A DNA stretch of 64,000 nt, taken from contig JAGPMN010000003.1 of NCBI GenBank assembly GCA_018052825.1, positions 1 through 64,000 on the forward strand. Reading direction: 5' to 3'. Shown here piece after piece: positions 1 through 9,500 of this stretch. A program made the translations under genes and the position numbers. This DNA is from Methanothrix sp. (GTDB lineage: Archaea > Halobacteriota > Methanosarcinia > Methanotrichales > Methanotrichaceae). Position 1 is the stretch's first letter; the number at the start of each line of letters is the position of its first letter. The notes below the pieces were generated by a model that searched no databases, was not told the DNA's origin, and saw nothing but the letters and a program-made list of their open reading frames with translations.

Positions 1-484
1 AAATCTCGCAACATGAGGAATCCTTCCATGTCCAGCATCCACACAACCCCTGAGTTTTGATCTCAGGGATTGGCAGCTGGTCAATTTTATACCGCCACTA
101 TTGAGCATTTTTAGACCGCCAGTGACATCTGTCCTTGCACCCGTTTTTGTCCAGGTAAGCTATGAGTCTGACATCGCCAAAGCGATGCAGATTATGACAG
201 AGGCTGCAAGAAACCATCCAGATTGTATGCCAGCCGGAGACCTTCCCAATGCAGTTGTTATGGAGTTGCAGGATTCAGGAATTTTGCTGCGGCTCCTTTC
301 CAGGGCAAAAGACCAGTCCACGGCGTTCAGCATGATTAGGGATCTATTGTTAAATATAAAAATTGAGTTCGACAAAGAAGGCATCGAAATTCCTTATCCC
401 AGGCGGCAGATAGTATTGGGAAGAGAGCTTTCCGATAGGCTTTCCAGGCTGGAAGAGGCGTGGCGCAGCCCCTCAATGAACTGA
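1..484 (+). pseudogene. MscS-family mechanosensitive channel, C-terminal remnant
   Basis: Only the cytoplasmic C-terminal domain of a small-conductance mechanosensitive channel is readable. From about position 128 the frame gives VQVSYESDIAKAM, then a hydrophobic VVMELQDSGILLRLL stretch and the ending FDKEGIEIPYPRRQIV, which is characteristic of MscS. The open frame has only a TTG (101) as start and contains no membrane helix. Upstream, the same frame reads WQLVNFIPPLLS, which resembles the MscS beta-domain signature ('iPNs'), but it is closed by a stop at 14-16; another frame is open only to the stop at 58-60. I read this as a channel gene broken by frame damage and cut by the window edge. 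Its end overlaps the convergent purF end by 12 nt. The domain call is firm; the pseudogene call is less so. Confidence 0.55.
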
Positions 485-1894
485 TGAATCGATGTACTCG
501 GAGAGCCTGGTCTGCGCCGACAGGCACTTCTCCCCGGGGATCTCGACTGGATATAGGCCGGTCAGGCAGCCCATGCAAAGGTTCTCCCGGCGTATGCCCA
601 CTGCATCCACGAGGCCCTCGTGGCTGACATAGCCCAGCGAGTCGGCGTTTATCACAGCCTCGACGCCTGCCACGGTCTTGAAGGCGGCAATCAGCTCCTC
701 CCTGCTGGCCATGTCGATTCCGAGATAGCACGGTGCCATTATGGGGGGACTGCCGATCCTCACATGCACCTCTTTGGCACCGGCGCTTCTGACCATGTTC
801 ACAATCCTGCGGCTGGTGGTCCCGCGCACGATGGAGTCGTCGACCAGCACCAGCTTGTGCCCCTCGATATTGGGGCGGATGGTGTTCATCTTCAGGCGCA
901 CAGCCGTCTCCCTCATGCTCTGATCGGGCATGATGAACGTCCTGCCGATGTAGCGGTTCTTCATCAGGCACTCTCTGTATCTGATGCCGGAGCGCTGGTG
1001 ATATCCCACGGCCAAGGTGATCCCTGAATCGGGGATGGGCGTGACCGTATCTGCATTGGCAGGATGCTCGCCCGCCAGGTTTGCACCGATGTTCACCCGC
1101 ACCTCATATATCAGCCGCCCGTCCATGATGCTGTCCGGCCGGGCGAAGTAGATGTACTCGAATACGCAGTGGGCAGTATTGGGCAGGCTCGCCAGCTGAT
1201 GGCACTGCATCTGTCCGTTGCGCATGACCACCAGCTCGCCGGGCTTTACATCACGGATCAGCCTTCCGTTCAGTGTATCGATGGCCGCGCTCTCCGAGGC
1301 CACCATCAGGCCGCAGTCGAGCTGACCGATGCACAGGGGCTTGATTCCCAGTGGATCGCGCACTGCGAGGACAGTGTCCCCCCATAGAAATACCAGGGAA
1401 TAGGAGCCCACGATCTTTCTCATGAGCGACCGCACAGCCTCCTGCAGGTCGAAGCGAAGCAGCTCCTTGACGAAGATATGTGCTATGACCTCTGTATCGG
1501 AGGTGGAATAGAATATGTCCCCCCCAGCCTCCATTTGCTCCCGGAGCTGGGAGGAATTGACCAGATTGCCGTTATGCGCTACGGAAATGGCCCCATCCTT
1601 GAACTTGACCAGAAGCGGCTGGCTGTTTTCTATGCAGGAGCGGCCCGATGTTGGATAGCGCACATGCCCGATGCCCACACTCCCGCGCAGGAGTGCGACC
1701 TGGGCATCATCGAAGACCTCTGAGACCAGCCCCATGCCCCGATGAGTGCGAATGGCCTTGCCGTCATGCACCGAGATGCCCGCAGCCTCCTGTCCGCGAT
1801 GCTGCAGGGCATAGAGCGCATAGTAGATGGACTTGGCCACGTTATTGCCCGTCTCATCAAAGGAGATCCCGACAACGCCGCAGGCATCGTGCAA
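473..1894 (-). CDS. purF: Amidophosphoribosyltransferase (glutamine PRPP amidotransferase)
   Basis: Catalyses the first committed step of purine synthesis, making phosphoribosylamine from PRPP and glutamine in the cytosol. The N-terminus MHDACGVVGI carries the Ntn-type nucleophile at Cys5, exposed after removal of a four-residue propeptide. A class II glutaminase domain fills residues 5-230, with RGQEAAGI and GHVRYPTSG motifs. A phosphoribosyltransferase domain follows, with the PRPP loop LVDDSIVRGTT near residue 350. The length of 473 residues is normal. The start is TTG, because a TAA lies seven codons upstream and no ATG fits; a GAGAGG Shine-Dalgarno (SD) sequence precedes it. It is the last gene of the lsm-rpl37e-purF operon, an arrangement seen in many euryarchaea. 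Confidence 0.96.
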   Translation of the reverse strand: MHDACGVVGISFDETGNNVAKSIYYALYALQHRGQEAAGISVHDGKAIRTHRGMGLVSEVFDDAQVALLRGSVGIGHVRYPTSGRSCIENSQPLLVKFKDGAISVAHNGNLVNSSQLREQMEAGGDIFYSTSDTEVIAHIFVKELLRFDLQEAVRSLMRKIVGSYSLVFLWGDTVLAVRDPLGIKPLCIGQLDCGLMVASESAAIDTLNGRLIRDVKPGELVVMRNGQMQCHQLASLPNTAHCVFEYIYFARPDSIMDGRLIYEVRVNIGANLAGEHPANADTVTPIPDSGITLAVGYHQRSGIRYRECLMKNRYIGRTFIMPDQSMRETAVRLKMNTIRPNIEGHKLVLVDDSIVRGTTSRRIVNMVRSAGAKEVHVRIGSPPIMAPCYLGIDMASREELIAAFKTVAGVEAVINADSLGYVSHEGLVDAVGIRRENLCMGCLTGLYPVEIPGEKCLSAQTRLSEYIDSSVH

Positions 1895-1944
1895 ATTTTT
1901 GCGCCTCTCGTATTAGCTGAGTAATGCTAGTACTGCCAATCCCC

Positions 1945-2115
1945 CTAGTAGTCTGCCTTTCTCATCCACTTGTGGCTGCGCATCCTGGCAGATATGCCGA
2001 ACCCGCACTGAACACAAACCTTTCTCTTGAAGTTAAATGATATGCTACCACAGCGCCTGCACCGAATATGCGATCTCTTTTGGCGCTTGCCCATAGAAGG
2101 AGTACCTTTAGTCAT
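1945..2115 (-). CDS. rpl37e: 50S ribosomal protein L37e
   Basis: A 56-residue zinc-binding protein of the large ribosomal subunit. The translation starts [19 protein letters not shown] and has four cysteines at positions 19, 22, 34 and 37 (C-x2-C, then C-x2-C), the L37e zinc ribbon. The tail is [13 protein letters not shown] and the protein is strongly basic. Its ATG lies 10 nt after the stop of the Sm-like gene, and purF starts 50 nt after its stop, so the three are almost certainly co-transcribed. The Sm-like/L37e pairing is a well-known archaeal arrangement. Confidence 0.95.
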   Translation of the reverse strand: MTKGTPSMGKRQKRSHIRCRRCGSISFNFKRKVCVQCGFGISARMRSHKWMRKADY

Positions 2116-2125
2116 CTAGAACACC

Positions 2126-2414
<289 letters not shown>

Positions 2415-2434
2415 TATCGGGATATCTCTTTCGC

Positions 2435-2956
2435 ATGAAGATAAAATCCAGGCACCACCTCAAGGGCAGCGAGGCCAGGAGGATCATTGCCAGGATTGAG
2501 TCCTACTTAGAGGACTCATCTCGCCTGAACAAATCGTCTCTGGAGATGGCTGTAAGCGACGAGGGAGCGGACCTCATATTCGTGGACGGTCTGCCCTTGC
2601 TTATGATGGTAGACGACCAGCCCTTCTTCACAGTGCGGGGGGCCATTGAGCTCGCACCCAAAAAGAGGCTGGTGGTGGTAGATGCCGGTGCAGTGCGCTT
2701 CGTTGTGAACGGCGCAGACATCATGAAGCCTGGCATAGTATCAGCGGATCCCGAGATTGCCGCTGGCGACCTGGTGATAGTGGTTGAGGAGAGGCATAAA
2801 AAGCCTCTGGCAGTGGGCCGGGCACTGGTGCCGGGCACGGAGATGGGGGGAGAGACGAGGATGGGAGAAGGGATCTCAGTGGAAAAGTGCGAGGGGAAGG
2901 CCGTAAAATCGCTGCACCATGTGGGGGATGCGATCTGGAACGGCATGGAGGGGTGA
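2435..2956 (+). CDS. PUA-domain RNA-binding protein (MCT-1-like, DUF1947 type)
   Basis: A 173-residue protein. The N-terminal half (MKIKSRHHLKGSEARRI) resembles the DUF1947 domain of archaeal MCT-1/Tma20-like proteins. The C-terminal PUA domain, roughly residues 75-155, includes KRLVVVDAGAVRFVVNGADIM and a conserved P-G motif. Proteins of this type bind structured RNA such as tRNA or the ribosome. I start at ATG 2435 because the TATA box places the 5' end there; a GTG/ATG further upstream would lie before the transcription start. The next gene begins one base after its stop, so the two are co-transcribed. Confidence 0.85.
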   Translation: MKIKSRHHLKGSEARRIIARIESYLEDSSRLNKSSLEMAVSDEGADLIFVDGLPLLMMVDDQPFFTVRGAIELAPKKRLVVVDAGAVRFVVNGADIMKPGIVSADPEIAAGDLVIVVEERHKKPLAVGRALVPGTEMGGETRMGEGISVEKCEGKAVKSLHHVGDAIWNGMEG

Positions 2957-2957
2957 G

Positions 2958-3851
2958 ATGATGGAGGATATTGGCGAGCTGCTCCGCCGGGGCTTCTCCG
3001 TCTGGAAGGGCAACCTCATACTATGCCTGCCATTTCTGCTCAGCACCGTCATCTCCATGCTGATACTCCTGGCCTTCATGATGGGCATCTTTCTGATCCT
3101 CATGCCACAGGGAGCTCTTAGCTCTATGGCATTTGAGGATGCAAAGAATGTGACAGTCATGCAGGGCCAGATGGAGGAGCTTCTCAAAGGCCTCGGCGCC
3201 GACCAGCTTGCCCTGGCAGTTCTATTCTTTATAGGCATCATGCTGCTCATATTAATGGTCGACGCCTTCTTCTCAGCCGGGGCCATAGGCATGGCCAGGC
3301 AGGCCCTGGAGACGGGAAAGGCTGACACCTCCGCCATGTGGTCTTCGGGAAGGAGGCATTTCTGGAATTTGTTTCTGGCTACTCTGCTTACATGGCTTAT
3401 CACCCTGGCGGGATTGATCTTCCTCCTGCCGGCACTGGCCATATCGCCCGATCCTCTGGCTGCAGATGCCGGGGTGGTGGGCATTTTAGCAGCTGGCCTT
3501 TTGCTGTTTCTCCTTTACGCCCTGGCTGTGTCAATAGCACTGATAGCAATGCCCTATGCCCTGGTAACAGAGGATCTGGGGCCGTTCTCCGCCCTGCAGT
3601 CAGCCCTGAAGTTCTTCAGGTACAACAAGTTCGATGTGGCTGTGCTCTGGCTGATTGCCGTTGCCCTCTCGGCCGCCCTGCAGATGGCGGGGGGAGCAGC
3701 CGGGGATGGGGCAGGGGGCCAGCCCCTTTCCCTTATCGCAAGCCTCGCCAATCTGGTGGTTCTGGCACCGCTCTCCTGCATCTGGTGGACAAGGCTATAT
3801 ATGAATAGAAACGGGATGCTAAACGTCGATGAGGTGAAGGACCCGTGGTAG
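2958..3851 (+). CDS. Six-helix membrane protein, function unknown
   Basis: A 297-residue integral membrane protein with about six hydrophobic helices, near residues 16-45, 80-105, 138-165, 172-200, 225-245 and 257-275. The soluble N-terminus is short (MMEDIGELLRRGFSVWKGNL). The layout recalls archaeal proteins related to the membrane domain of glycerophosphodiester phosphodiesterase, but I see no catalytic motif. ATG 2958 follows a GGAGGGG SD sequence inside the end of the PUA gene. It overlaps the next small membrane gene by 7 nt, which suggests translational coupling. Confidence 0.75.
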   Translation: MMEDIGELLRRGFSVWKGNLILCLPFLLSTVISMLILLAFMMGIFLILMPQGALSSMAFEDAKNVTVMQGQMEELLKGLGADQLALAVLFFIGIMLLILMVDAFFSAGAIGMARQALETGKADTSAMWSSGRRHFWNLFLATLLTWLITLAGLIFLLPALAISPDPLAADAGVVGILAAGLLLFLLYALAVSIALIAMPYALVTEDLGPFSALQSALKFFRYNKFDVAVLWLIAVALSAALQMAGGAAGDGAGGQPLSLIASLANLVVLAPLSCIWWTRLYMNRNGMLNVDEVKDPW

Positions 3852-4126
3852 ATTTGGCTAGATCATATGCCGAGATCATGATGCGCTTTCGGCAGTATAC
3901 ACTGATGCAGCAGGCGGCCATAGCCGGAGTTCTGGTGCTCCTGATATCCATTCCATACTCCTATTTTCTGCTGAGGATGAACATAGTGGCCTCCATAAGC
4001 ATGGCAGCTTATTCGACTGTTCTCTTTGTGGCTGTCTACTATTTAACATCACGATTCATCACCAAGAAGAGCCAGCAGGCTGCCAGGCAGTCCGCCGGGC
4101 CGAAGAAGGGATTGCGACATAAATAA
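3845..4126 (+). CDS. Small two-helix membrane protein
   Basis: A 93-residue protein with two predicted helices, about residues 22-42 and 47-70, and a basic cytoplasmic tail (FITKKSQQAARQSAGPKKG). It starts with GTG inside the end of the preceding membrane gene, behind a GGTGAAGG SD sequence; ATG 3878 is a weaker alternative. I recognise no family. The overlap suggests that it works with the upstream six-helix protein. Confidence 0.7.
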   Translation: MVDLARSYAEIMMRFRQYTLMQQAAIAGVLVLLISIPYSYFLLRMNIVASISMAAYSTVLFVAVYYLTSRFITKKSQQAARQSAGPKKGLRHK

Positions 4127-4143
4127 TAAGGGAGATGGAGGTT

Positions 4144-4635
4144 ATGCCAGAGATAGAGATTAAAGTCGTGGAGATGAGGACTCCTGAGGGCGCAAATTTG
4201 GTTTTGGGACAGAGCCATTTCATAAAGACCGCAGAGGATATATACGAGGTCATGGCCGGAGCGGTTCCCGGGGCTAAGTTTGCAGTGGCCTTCTCAGAGG
4301 CCAGCGGCGACTGCCTGGTGCGAACGGAGGGAAACGACCAGGAGCTGATCGAAGCCGCCAGGGAGAACTCCCTGGCTCTGGCCTGCGGCCATACCTTTGT
4401 GCTGTTCATGAAAGGGGCGTTTCCGATCAATGTCCTCAATGCCCTCAAGGCTGTGCAGGAGGTCTGCGGCATATTCTGTGCCACAGCCAATCCACTGCAG
4501 GTGATTGTGGCTGAGACAGATCTTGGCAGGGGCATCATGGGAGTTGTAGACGGGCTGCCGCCCAGGGGGGCAGAGGGGCCTGAGCAGGTGGCAGAGAGGA
4601 GGAGCCTGCTGAGGAGGTTTGGATATAAATTATGA
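4144..4635 (+). CDS. Adenosine-specific kinase (PF04008 family)
   Basis: A 163-residue protein of the archaeal/bacterial family proposed as an adenosine-specific kinase. The family signature GQSHFIKTAEDIYE lies near residue 23, followed by GAKFAVAFSEASG, ACGHTFVLFMKGAFPINVLNA and the C-terminal GRGIMGVVDG. The function rests on family knowledge; the biochemistry is only partly established. ATG 4144 is preferred over ATG 4135 because the SD sequence AAGGGAGA then has normal spacing. The gene overlaps pyrC by 17 nt and belongs to a nucleotide-metabolism pair. Confidence 0.85.
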   Translation: MPEIEIKVVEMRTPEGANLVLGQSHFIKTAEDIYEVMAGAVPGAKFAVAFSEASGDCLVRTEGNDQELIEAARENSLALACGHTFVLFMKGAFPINVLNALKAVQEVCGIFCATANPLQVIVAETDLGRGIMGVVDGLPPRGAEGPEQVAERRSLLRRFGYKL

Positions 4636-5935
4636 CCTGGTTATAAAGAGCGGCCGGGTCTTCACTCCCCACGGCCTGCAGAGCATAGATATATGGGTGC
4701 GGGATGGCAGGATCGGGGCACTGGGCGGATGGCACCATGCTGAGGAGAGAATTGATGCTTCCGGGATGCTGGTGCTGCCGGGGGCAGTCGACGCCCATGT
4801 GCACTTCCGGGATCCCGGCCCCAATTACAAGGAGGACTGGGCGAGCGGTTCTGCCTCTGCTGCCGCTGGAGGTGTGACCACAGTCATAGACCAGCCCAAC
4901 ACCGATCCGCGCACGCTGGACGCCCGCTCATTCGACCTCAAGCTGGACATCGCACGGCACAGGTCCATAGTCGACTTCTGTTTGAACGGCGGTCCTGGCG
5001 ACATCGGGGCCCTGGCGGCCTGCGGGGCAGCCGCCATCGGCGAGATATTCTCCTACGAGCACAGCGACGGGGAGATGAGGAGGATTTTAGCGGAGACTGA
5101 TCGGCTGGGCCTTCTCGCCTGCCTGCATGCCGAGGACGGGCAGGTCATCCGGGACAGCTCTACGCCGCTTCTGGCCAGCCAGGAGCCGGAGGCCTATTCT
5201 CAGGCGCGGCCTGCGCAGGCAGAGGAGGCTGCCATAGAAAAGGCCCTGGAGGGCCTGGGCAGAGCCAGGCTGCACATCTGCCATCTCAGCTCTTCCCAGG
5301 GCCTCGATCGCGTCTTGCAGGCGAAGGAGGAGGGCCGGCCTGTGACATGCGAGGTTACGCCCCACCATCTGCTCTTCACAGTCAGAGACTACCGCGATCA
5401 GGGCTCGTTTCTCAAGATGAATCCGCCACTGCGGTCCCGGGCGGACTGCGATGCCCTCTGGCAGGCATTGAGAGGCGGCCCCTCTGGCATCGACATACTG
5501 GCCTCGGATCATGCCCCTCACCTGCCCGAGGAGAAAAGGGATGAGATCTGGCAGGCCCCTCCCGGCGTTCCCGGCGTTGAGACTATGCTGCCACTCATGC
5601 TAATGGCTGTGAAGAGGAATATGCTCTCCCTCGAGCGGCTGGTGGATGCAGTTGCGGCAAGGCCGGCGGAGATCTTCGGCCTCTCCTGCAAGGGCGGGAT
5701 AGAGCCTGGAAGGGATGCGGACCTCGTGATAGTGGACAGCAGAGCCATCAGCCGGATCGAAGCTGACAGGCTGCACAGCCGGGCTGAGTGGACGCCTTAC
5801 CAGGGAAAGGAGGCGATATTTCCCAGGATGACGCTCCTGCGGGGGACGGTGGTCTACGACGGAGAGGTCGAGGGGCGTCCGGGCTACGGACGGTTCATAA
5901 AGCCGGATAGGGCAGCAGGGCAAAAGGTTTTATGA
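4619..5935 (+). CDS. pyrC: Dihydroorotase
   Basis: Cyclises carbamoyl-aspartate to dihydroorotate in pyrimidine synthesis. It is a 438-residue amidohydrolase-fold enzyme of class I type. Metal ligands H60 and H62 with substrate Arg64 are in DAHVHFRDPG, a HAED motif lies near residue 166, HLSS follows, and the catalytic Asp is D297 in SDHAPH. TTG 4619 (DINYDLVIKSGR) is the only plausible start before residue 30; it lies inside the end of the kinase gene and directly behind GAGGAGG. The 17-nt overlap suggests translational coupling. Confidence 0.93.
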   Translation: MDINYDLVIKSGRVFTPHGLQSIDIWVRDGRIGALGGWHHAEERIDASGMLVLPGAVDAHVHFRDPGPNYKEDWASGSASAAAGGVTTVIDQPNTDPRTLDARSFDLKLDIARHRSIVDFCLNGGPGDIGALAACGAAAIGEIFSYEHSDGEMRRILAETDRLGLLACLHAEDGQVIRDSSTPLLASQEPEAYSQARPAQAEEAAIEKALEGLGRARLHICHLSSSQGLDRVLQAKEEGRPVTCEVTPHHLLFTVRDYRDQGSFLKMNPPLRSRADCDALWQALRGGPSGIDILASDHAPHLPEEKRDEIWQAPPGVPGVETMLPLMLMAVKRNMLSLERLVDAVAARPAEIFGLSCKGGIEPGRDADLVIVDSRAISRIEADRLHSRAEWTPYQGKEAIFPRMTLLRGTVVYDGEVEGRPGYGRFIKPDRAAGQKVL

Positions 5936-5957
5936 TGAGAGGAACAATATACCGGCT

Positions 5958-6416
5958 ATGAAATCAGATTCTTCAGGCACCAGCGATCTGGAGCGCGTCA
6001 TAGGAAAGGCGGCGGTCGAGGCTGCCAGGATGTCCAGCCAGGCCAGCCAGGCGGCCAAGAAGATCCTGGGCGATGTCACCAGCGAGCTCTCAGAGGTGCG
6101 AAGCTACGATTTGGCGGCGGTGGATCTCATGGAGACGGAGGAGGAGCTGATTGCCCTCGTCGCCCTGCCCGGCGCCGACAAGGAGAGCATAGACCTGAGG
6201 GTGACCGAAGACAGCCTCTACATCGACGCCAAGGCCCCGGTCCGGGAAGGAAAGTACCTGCGGCGGGAGATGAGCACCCTATCCCGCAGGAGAGAGATAA
6301 AGCTGCCCATGGAGATCAAGCCCGAGCAGGTGAAGGCCAGCTTCAAGGACGGCATACTGGAGGTGCACCTCCCCAAGCTGGTGGTGGTCAGCGCCAAGAG
6401 GGTTGCGGTGGAGTAA
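5958..6416 (+). CDS. hsp20: Small heat-shock protein (Hsp20 family)
   Basis: A 152-residue ATP-independent chaperone. The alpha-crystallin domain spans about residues 52-140 (LIALVALPGADKESIDL, then KLPMEIKPEQVKASFKDGILEV), and the tail KRVAVE carries a V-x-V form of the oligomer-forming I-x-I motif. The N-terminal arm is unusually rich in Ala, Ser and Gln (SSQASQAAKK). It begins 22 nt after pyrC, but no separate promoter is obvious, so read-through from pyrC is possible. The stop is only 2 nt from the convergent DUF4139 gene. Confidence 0.9.
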   Translation: MKSDSSGTSDLERVIGKAAVEAARMSSQASQAAKKILGDVTSELSEVRSYDLAAVDLMETEEELIALVALPGADKESIDLRVTEDSLYIDAKAPVREGKYLRREMSTLSRRREIKLPMEIKPEQVKASFKDGILEVHLPKLVVVSAKRVAVE

Positions 6417-6418
6417 TT

Positions 6419-7636
6419 TTAGTATTTGTCACCCAGGCCCTCCATGCTGGTCACCTGGAAGGTGTAGCTGATGGCCGTCTTCTGGCGGGGCAGAAGGTCC
6501 AGATCCCACTTCAGGCTGGTGGCAAGGCTCTCCGAAGGCTGGGGTGATGCAGAGACTATCACAGCCTCCCGGGGCAGAGTCTCCCTGACCTCCAAACTGG
6601 CCTCTCTGTCCAGGTTGCTCTTTATGTTCAGGCTGTAGCTCCAGGTTTCGACAGTCTCCCTGACGCTGTGGTTCCCGGACTGCGATACTTTGATGCTCTC
6701 GGAGATGTTGTAGTCGAGCAGCTTCTTTTCCACCTTCAGATCGGCTGACGGGCCCAGTGCGATGGAGGCGTTGGTGCCTGATGCCGTATAGGGCATGTCT
6801 ATTGCGGATATGTACTCGCCATTTCGGTAGAGCAGCGCCTCTCCGGCGGGCCAGGGGCTGGTCAGGGTGTTGTTGGCCCGGATCTCCTCCATGACGGGGC
6901 CCTCAGCCGAGCTGGCAGCATCCCATGTGTAGACCCTGACCAGGGGCGCATCCTGCTCGAAGAGGGGAAATCCGATCTCCTTTCCTGCCGGCAGATCGAC
7001 CCTGTCCTCCAGCTCGAATATGTAGAGGGCCTCAAGCTCGCCTGATGCGGAAGCAGATCCGTCCGCGGTATAGGCCGCATACTTTTCCCCAGCCGCCTCG
7101 GGGGCCGCAGCACTGGGAGCGGCTCTGGCGTAGCTGGATGCGGCGGACGGCAGCCCTGCCACAAGCTTGAGACGCACATTCTCCATGTCCTCTCCGGCCC
7201 AATTGGTGACCACCGCTTGGGCCCTGACGGAGGCAGTCTCGTCCGTCAGCTGCAGATCATAGACCGGCTTCCAGGTTGCGGCAGAGCGCATGAGATAGGA
7301 GAGGTCAAACCTCTGCAGTCCAGGAGAGGTGACATTGAGGGTGAATATGGGATTGGCCTCGTAGACCACCCTCTCAGAGGTGGCATTGCTCACGGACAGC
7401 AGCACTGATCTCTTATCAGCCTTCTCAGGAACATTGATCACGAAGCTGTGCACTCCCTCAGTCAGCTCCAGGCCTCCCGTGCGCTTGACGGCCATAAGCC
7501 CGTCCGGGTAGACGGTAACATAGTCCACGGGCAGGGTGACGGCTGTGGTGGCCTCAGCCGAATGGCTGCTGCCGCCTGACGCCGAAGCGGCTGGCAGGCA
7601 GAGCGATAGTATTAAAACAGCAATTATGAATTTCAA
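6419..7636 (-). CDS. Secreted DUF4139-domain protein
   Basis: A 405-residue exported protein. The signal peptide is MKFIIAVLILSLCLPAASA, followed by a Ser/His-rich linker. The middle and C-terminal parts match DUF4139: LSYLMRSAATWKPVYDL, VVTNWAGEDMENVRLKLVAG, LVRVYTWDA, and near the end WDLDLLPRQKTAISYTFQV. Proteins of this family are cell-surface associated; their biochemical role is unknown. The C-terminus ends without a membrane anchor. An Ala/Ser-rich insert occupies about residues 170-205. It diverges from argS across a 117-bp AT-rich promoter region. Confidence 0.82.
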   Translation of the reverse strand: MKFIIAVLILSLCLPAASASGGSSHSAEATTAVTLPVDYVTVYPDGLMAVKRTGGLELTEGVHSFVINVPEKADKRSVLLSVSNATSERVVYEANPIFTLNVTSPGLQRFDLSYLMRSAATWKPVYDLQLTDETASVRAQAVVTNWAGEDMENVRLKLVAGLPSAASSYARAAPSAAAPEAAGEKYAAYTADGSASASGELEALYIFELEDRVDLPAGKEIGFPLFEQDAPLVRVYTWDAASSAEGPVMEEIRANNTLTSPWPAGEALLYRNGEYISAIDMPYTASGTNASIALGPSADLKVEKKLLDYNISESIKVSQSGNHSVRETVETWSYSLNIKSNLDREASLEVRETLPREAVIVSASPQPSESLATSLKWDLDLLPRQKTAISYTFQVTSMEGLGDKY

Positions 7637-7753
7637 ATATATCCCTCAATTCCAATTGTGCTGTGAGGGTATAAATTTTATGTGAATTCTACGCAACGCT
7701 TATATTGCTCCTTTCGATTCAGGACTAAGATACCTATTTACACTGGAGTTGCC
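7637..7753. promoter_or_regulatory. Divergent promoter region, DUF4139 gene and argS
   Basis: AT-rich spacer between two divergent genes. TATAAATTTTA at 7670-7680 and CTTATATTG near 7698-7706 are TATA candidates; the second would place the argS transcript start about 25-30 nt before its ATG. A GGAG SD sequence lies just before ATG 7754. No palindromic operator stands out. Confidence 0.45.
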
Positions 7754-9472
7754 ATGTTTCTTGATTTTCTGAGCGAGGTCGAGGGGCTTCTCGGAAAAGC
7801 CCTCGATCGCTGTGGCTTTGCGGTAGAGAATGGTGTAAACAGCCTGGGGCTTGATGTCAGCCCCCATGCCGACCTGGCCTGTTCCGTGGCCTTCCGGCTG
7901 GCCCCCGTCCTCAAGAAGAGCCCGGCGGCCATTGCGATGGAGATCCACCAGGCCCTGCCTCATGACTTGCATTATGTGGAGCGGGTGGAGCTGTCCGGCC
8001 CCTACATCAACTTTTTTGCCGGCAAAAGGTTCCTGGGCCGGGTGCTGGAGCAGGCACTGGCCGACAACGCCTGGAGGGGCAGGATGAGGGATAAGGTCAT
8101 AGTGGAGCACACATCCGCCAATCCGGACGGGCCGCTGCACGTGGGCCATATCAGAAACTCTGTTATAGGCGATACGCTTGTCAGAATTCTTCGCCGGGCG
8201 GGCTGCACTGTGGATGCGCAGTATTACGTAAACGATATGGGCCGCCAGGAGGCCATGGTGGTCGTGGGGCTCGATCACTTCCAGCTCGACGGCAGCAAGC
8301 CGGATCACGCAATCGCGAGGGTCTACATCGCCGCCAACCGGCTCATGGAGACCAGCCCCGAGATCAGGGATGAGGCCGACTCGGTCATACAGCGCTACGA
8401 GGCTGGGGACGGCGAGATCGTGGCCAAAATCCACAGTGCCGTCAAGTACGCCATATCCGGAATTGAGCAGACGCTATCCCGCATGAACATCTGCCACGAC
8501 TCCTACCACTGGGAGTCGGAGTTCGTGCGCAGTGGCGACGTAGACGAGATCGTATCCCTCCTGGAGAAGACCGGGCTCATGGAGCTGGAGGACGGAGCCT
8601 TTCAGCTCGACCTAACGGAGTTTGGCTTTGAGAAGAAGATGGTCCTGAAGAGGGCCAACGGCACATCCCTCTACATCACCCGCGACCTGGCCTACCACCG
8701 CTGGAAGAGCCAGAACTCCGACCGCTCAGTGGATATCCTGGGTGCTGACCACAAGCTGGTCTCTGCGCAACTGAGGACGGCGCTGAGGCTTTTGGGGGTT
8801 CGCGAGCCTGAGGTGGTCATATTCGAGTTCGTCTCCCTTCCCACCGGCTCCATGAGCACCAGGAAGGGCAAGTTCATCTCAGCAGACGAGCTGCTCGATG
8901 AGGTGGAAAAGCAGGCCTATGAGGAGGTCAGGCTGAGACGGCCGGATGAGAGCGAGGCCTTCCTCAAAGAGGTCGCAGCCCATGTGGCCGCAGGTGCCGT
9001 GCGCTACGATGTGGTCCGGGTATCAGCCGACAAGGCCACCACATTCGACTGGAAGCAGGCCCTGGACTTCGAGAAGCTCTCTGCGCCCTTCATCCAGTAC
9101 TCTCACGCCCGTGCCTGCAGCATCCTGAGAAAGGCAGAGGGCATGCTGCAGCCGCAAGATTTGCAGCCGATCTCCTCATCCGCCACCCAGCATGCCGAAC
9201 TGCTCACAGGCGACTATGAGATCGCCCTGATCAAGAAGATCGCCGAGTTCGACCTGGTCATAGACCGCGCGGCAAGAGAGCTCAAGCCCCACCATCTGGC
9301 CACATATGCGCGGGAGCTTGCAGAGAGCTTCAACCTCTTCTACCGCTACAGCCCAGTCCTGGATGCCGAGCCCGATCTGCGCCGGGCCAGGATCGCTCTG
9401 GCGGTGGCGGCGAGAAACGCCCTGCGGACGACGCTGGAGACCCTGGGAATTGTAGCCCTGGAGACGATGTGA
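7754..9472 (+). CDS. argS: Arginyl-tRNA synthetase
   Basis: A class I synthetase of 572 residues that charges tRNA-Arg. The N-terminal Add-1 domain is followed by the ATP-binding HIGH-type motif H129-VGH in GPLHVGHIRN, and by the KMSKS-equivalent STRKGKF near residue 368. The C-terminal alpha-helical DALR anticodon-binding domain includes IQYSHARACSILRK and ends with ARNALRTTLETLGI. ATG 7754 is chosen for its GGAG SD sequence at five bases; a GTG at 7682 would add 24 residues lacking homology to the family's usual start. Confidence 0.96.
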   Translation: MFLDFLSEVEGLLGKALDRCGFAVENGVNSLGLDVSPHADLACSVAFRLAPVLKKSPAAIAMEIHQALPHDLHYVERVELSGPYINFFAGKRFLGRVLEQALADNAWRGRMRDKVIVEHTSANPDGPLHVGHIRNSVIGDTLVRILRRAGCTVDAQYYVNDMGRQEAMVVVGLDHFQLDGSKPDHAIARVYIAANRLMETSPEIRDEADSVIQRYEAGDGEIVAKIHSAVKYAISGIEQTLSRMNICHDSYHWESEFVRSGDVDEIVSLLEKTGLMELEDGAFQLDLTEFGFEKKMVLKRANGTSLYITRDLAYHRWKSQNSDRSVDILGADHKLVSAQLRTALRLLGVREPEVVIFEFVSLPTGSMSTRKGKFISADELLDEVEKQAYEEVRLRRPDESEAFLKEVAAHVAAGAVRYDVVRVSADKATTFDWKQALDFEKLSAPFIQYSHARACSILRKAEGMLQPQDLQPISSSATQHAELLTGDYEIALIKKIAEFDLVIDRAARELKPHHLATYARELAESFNLFYRYSPVLDAEPDLRRARIALAVAARNALRTTLETLGIVALETM

Positions 9473-9500
9473 TTTTGGATGTCTCCCCCCGCACTGCTGA

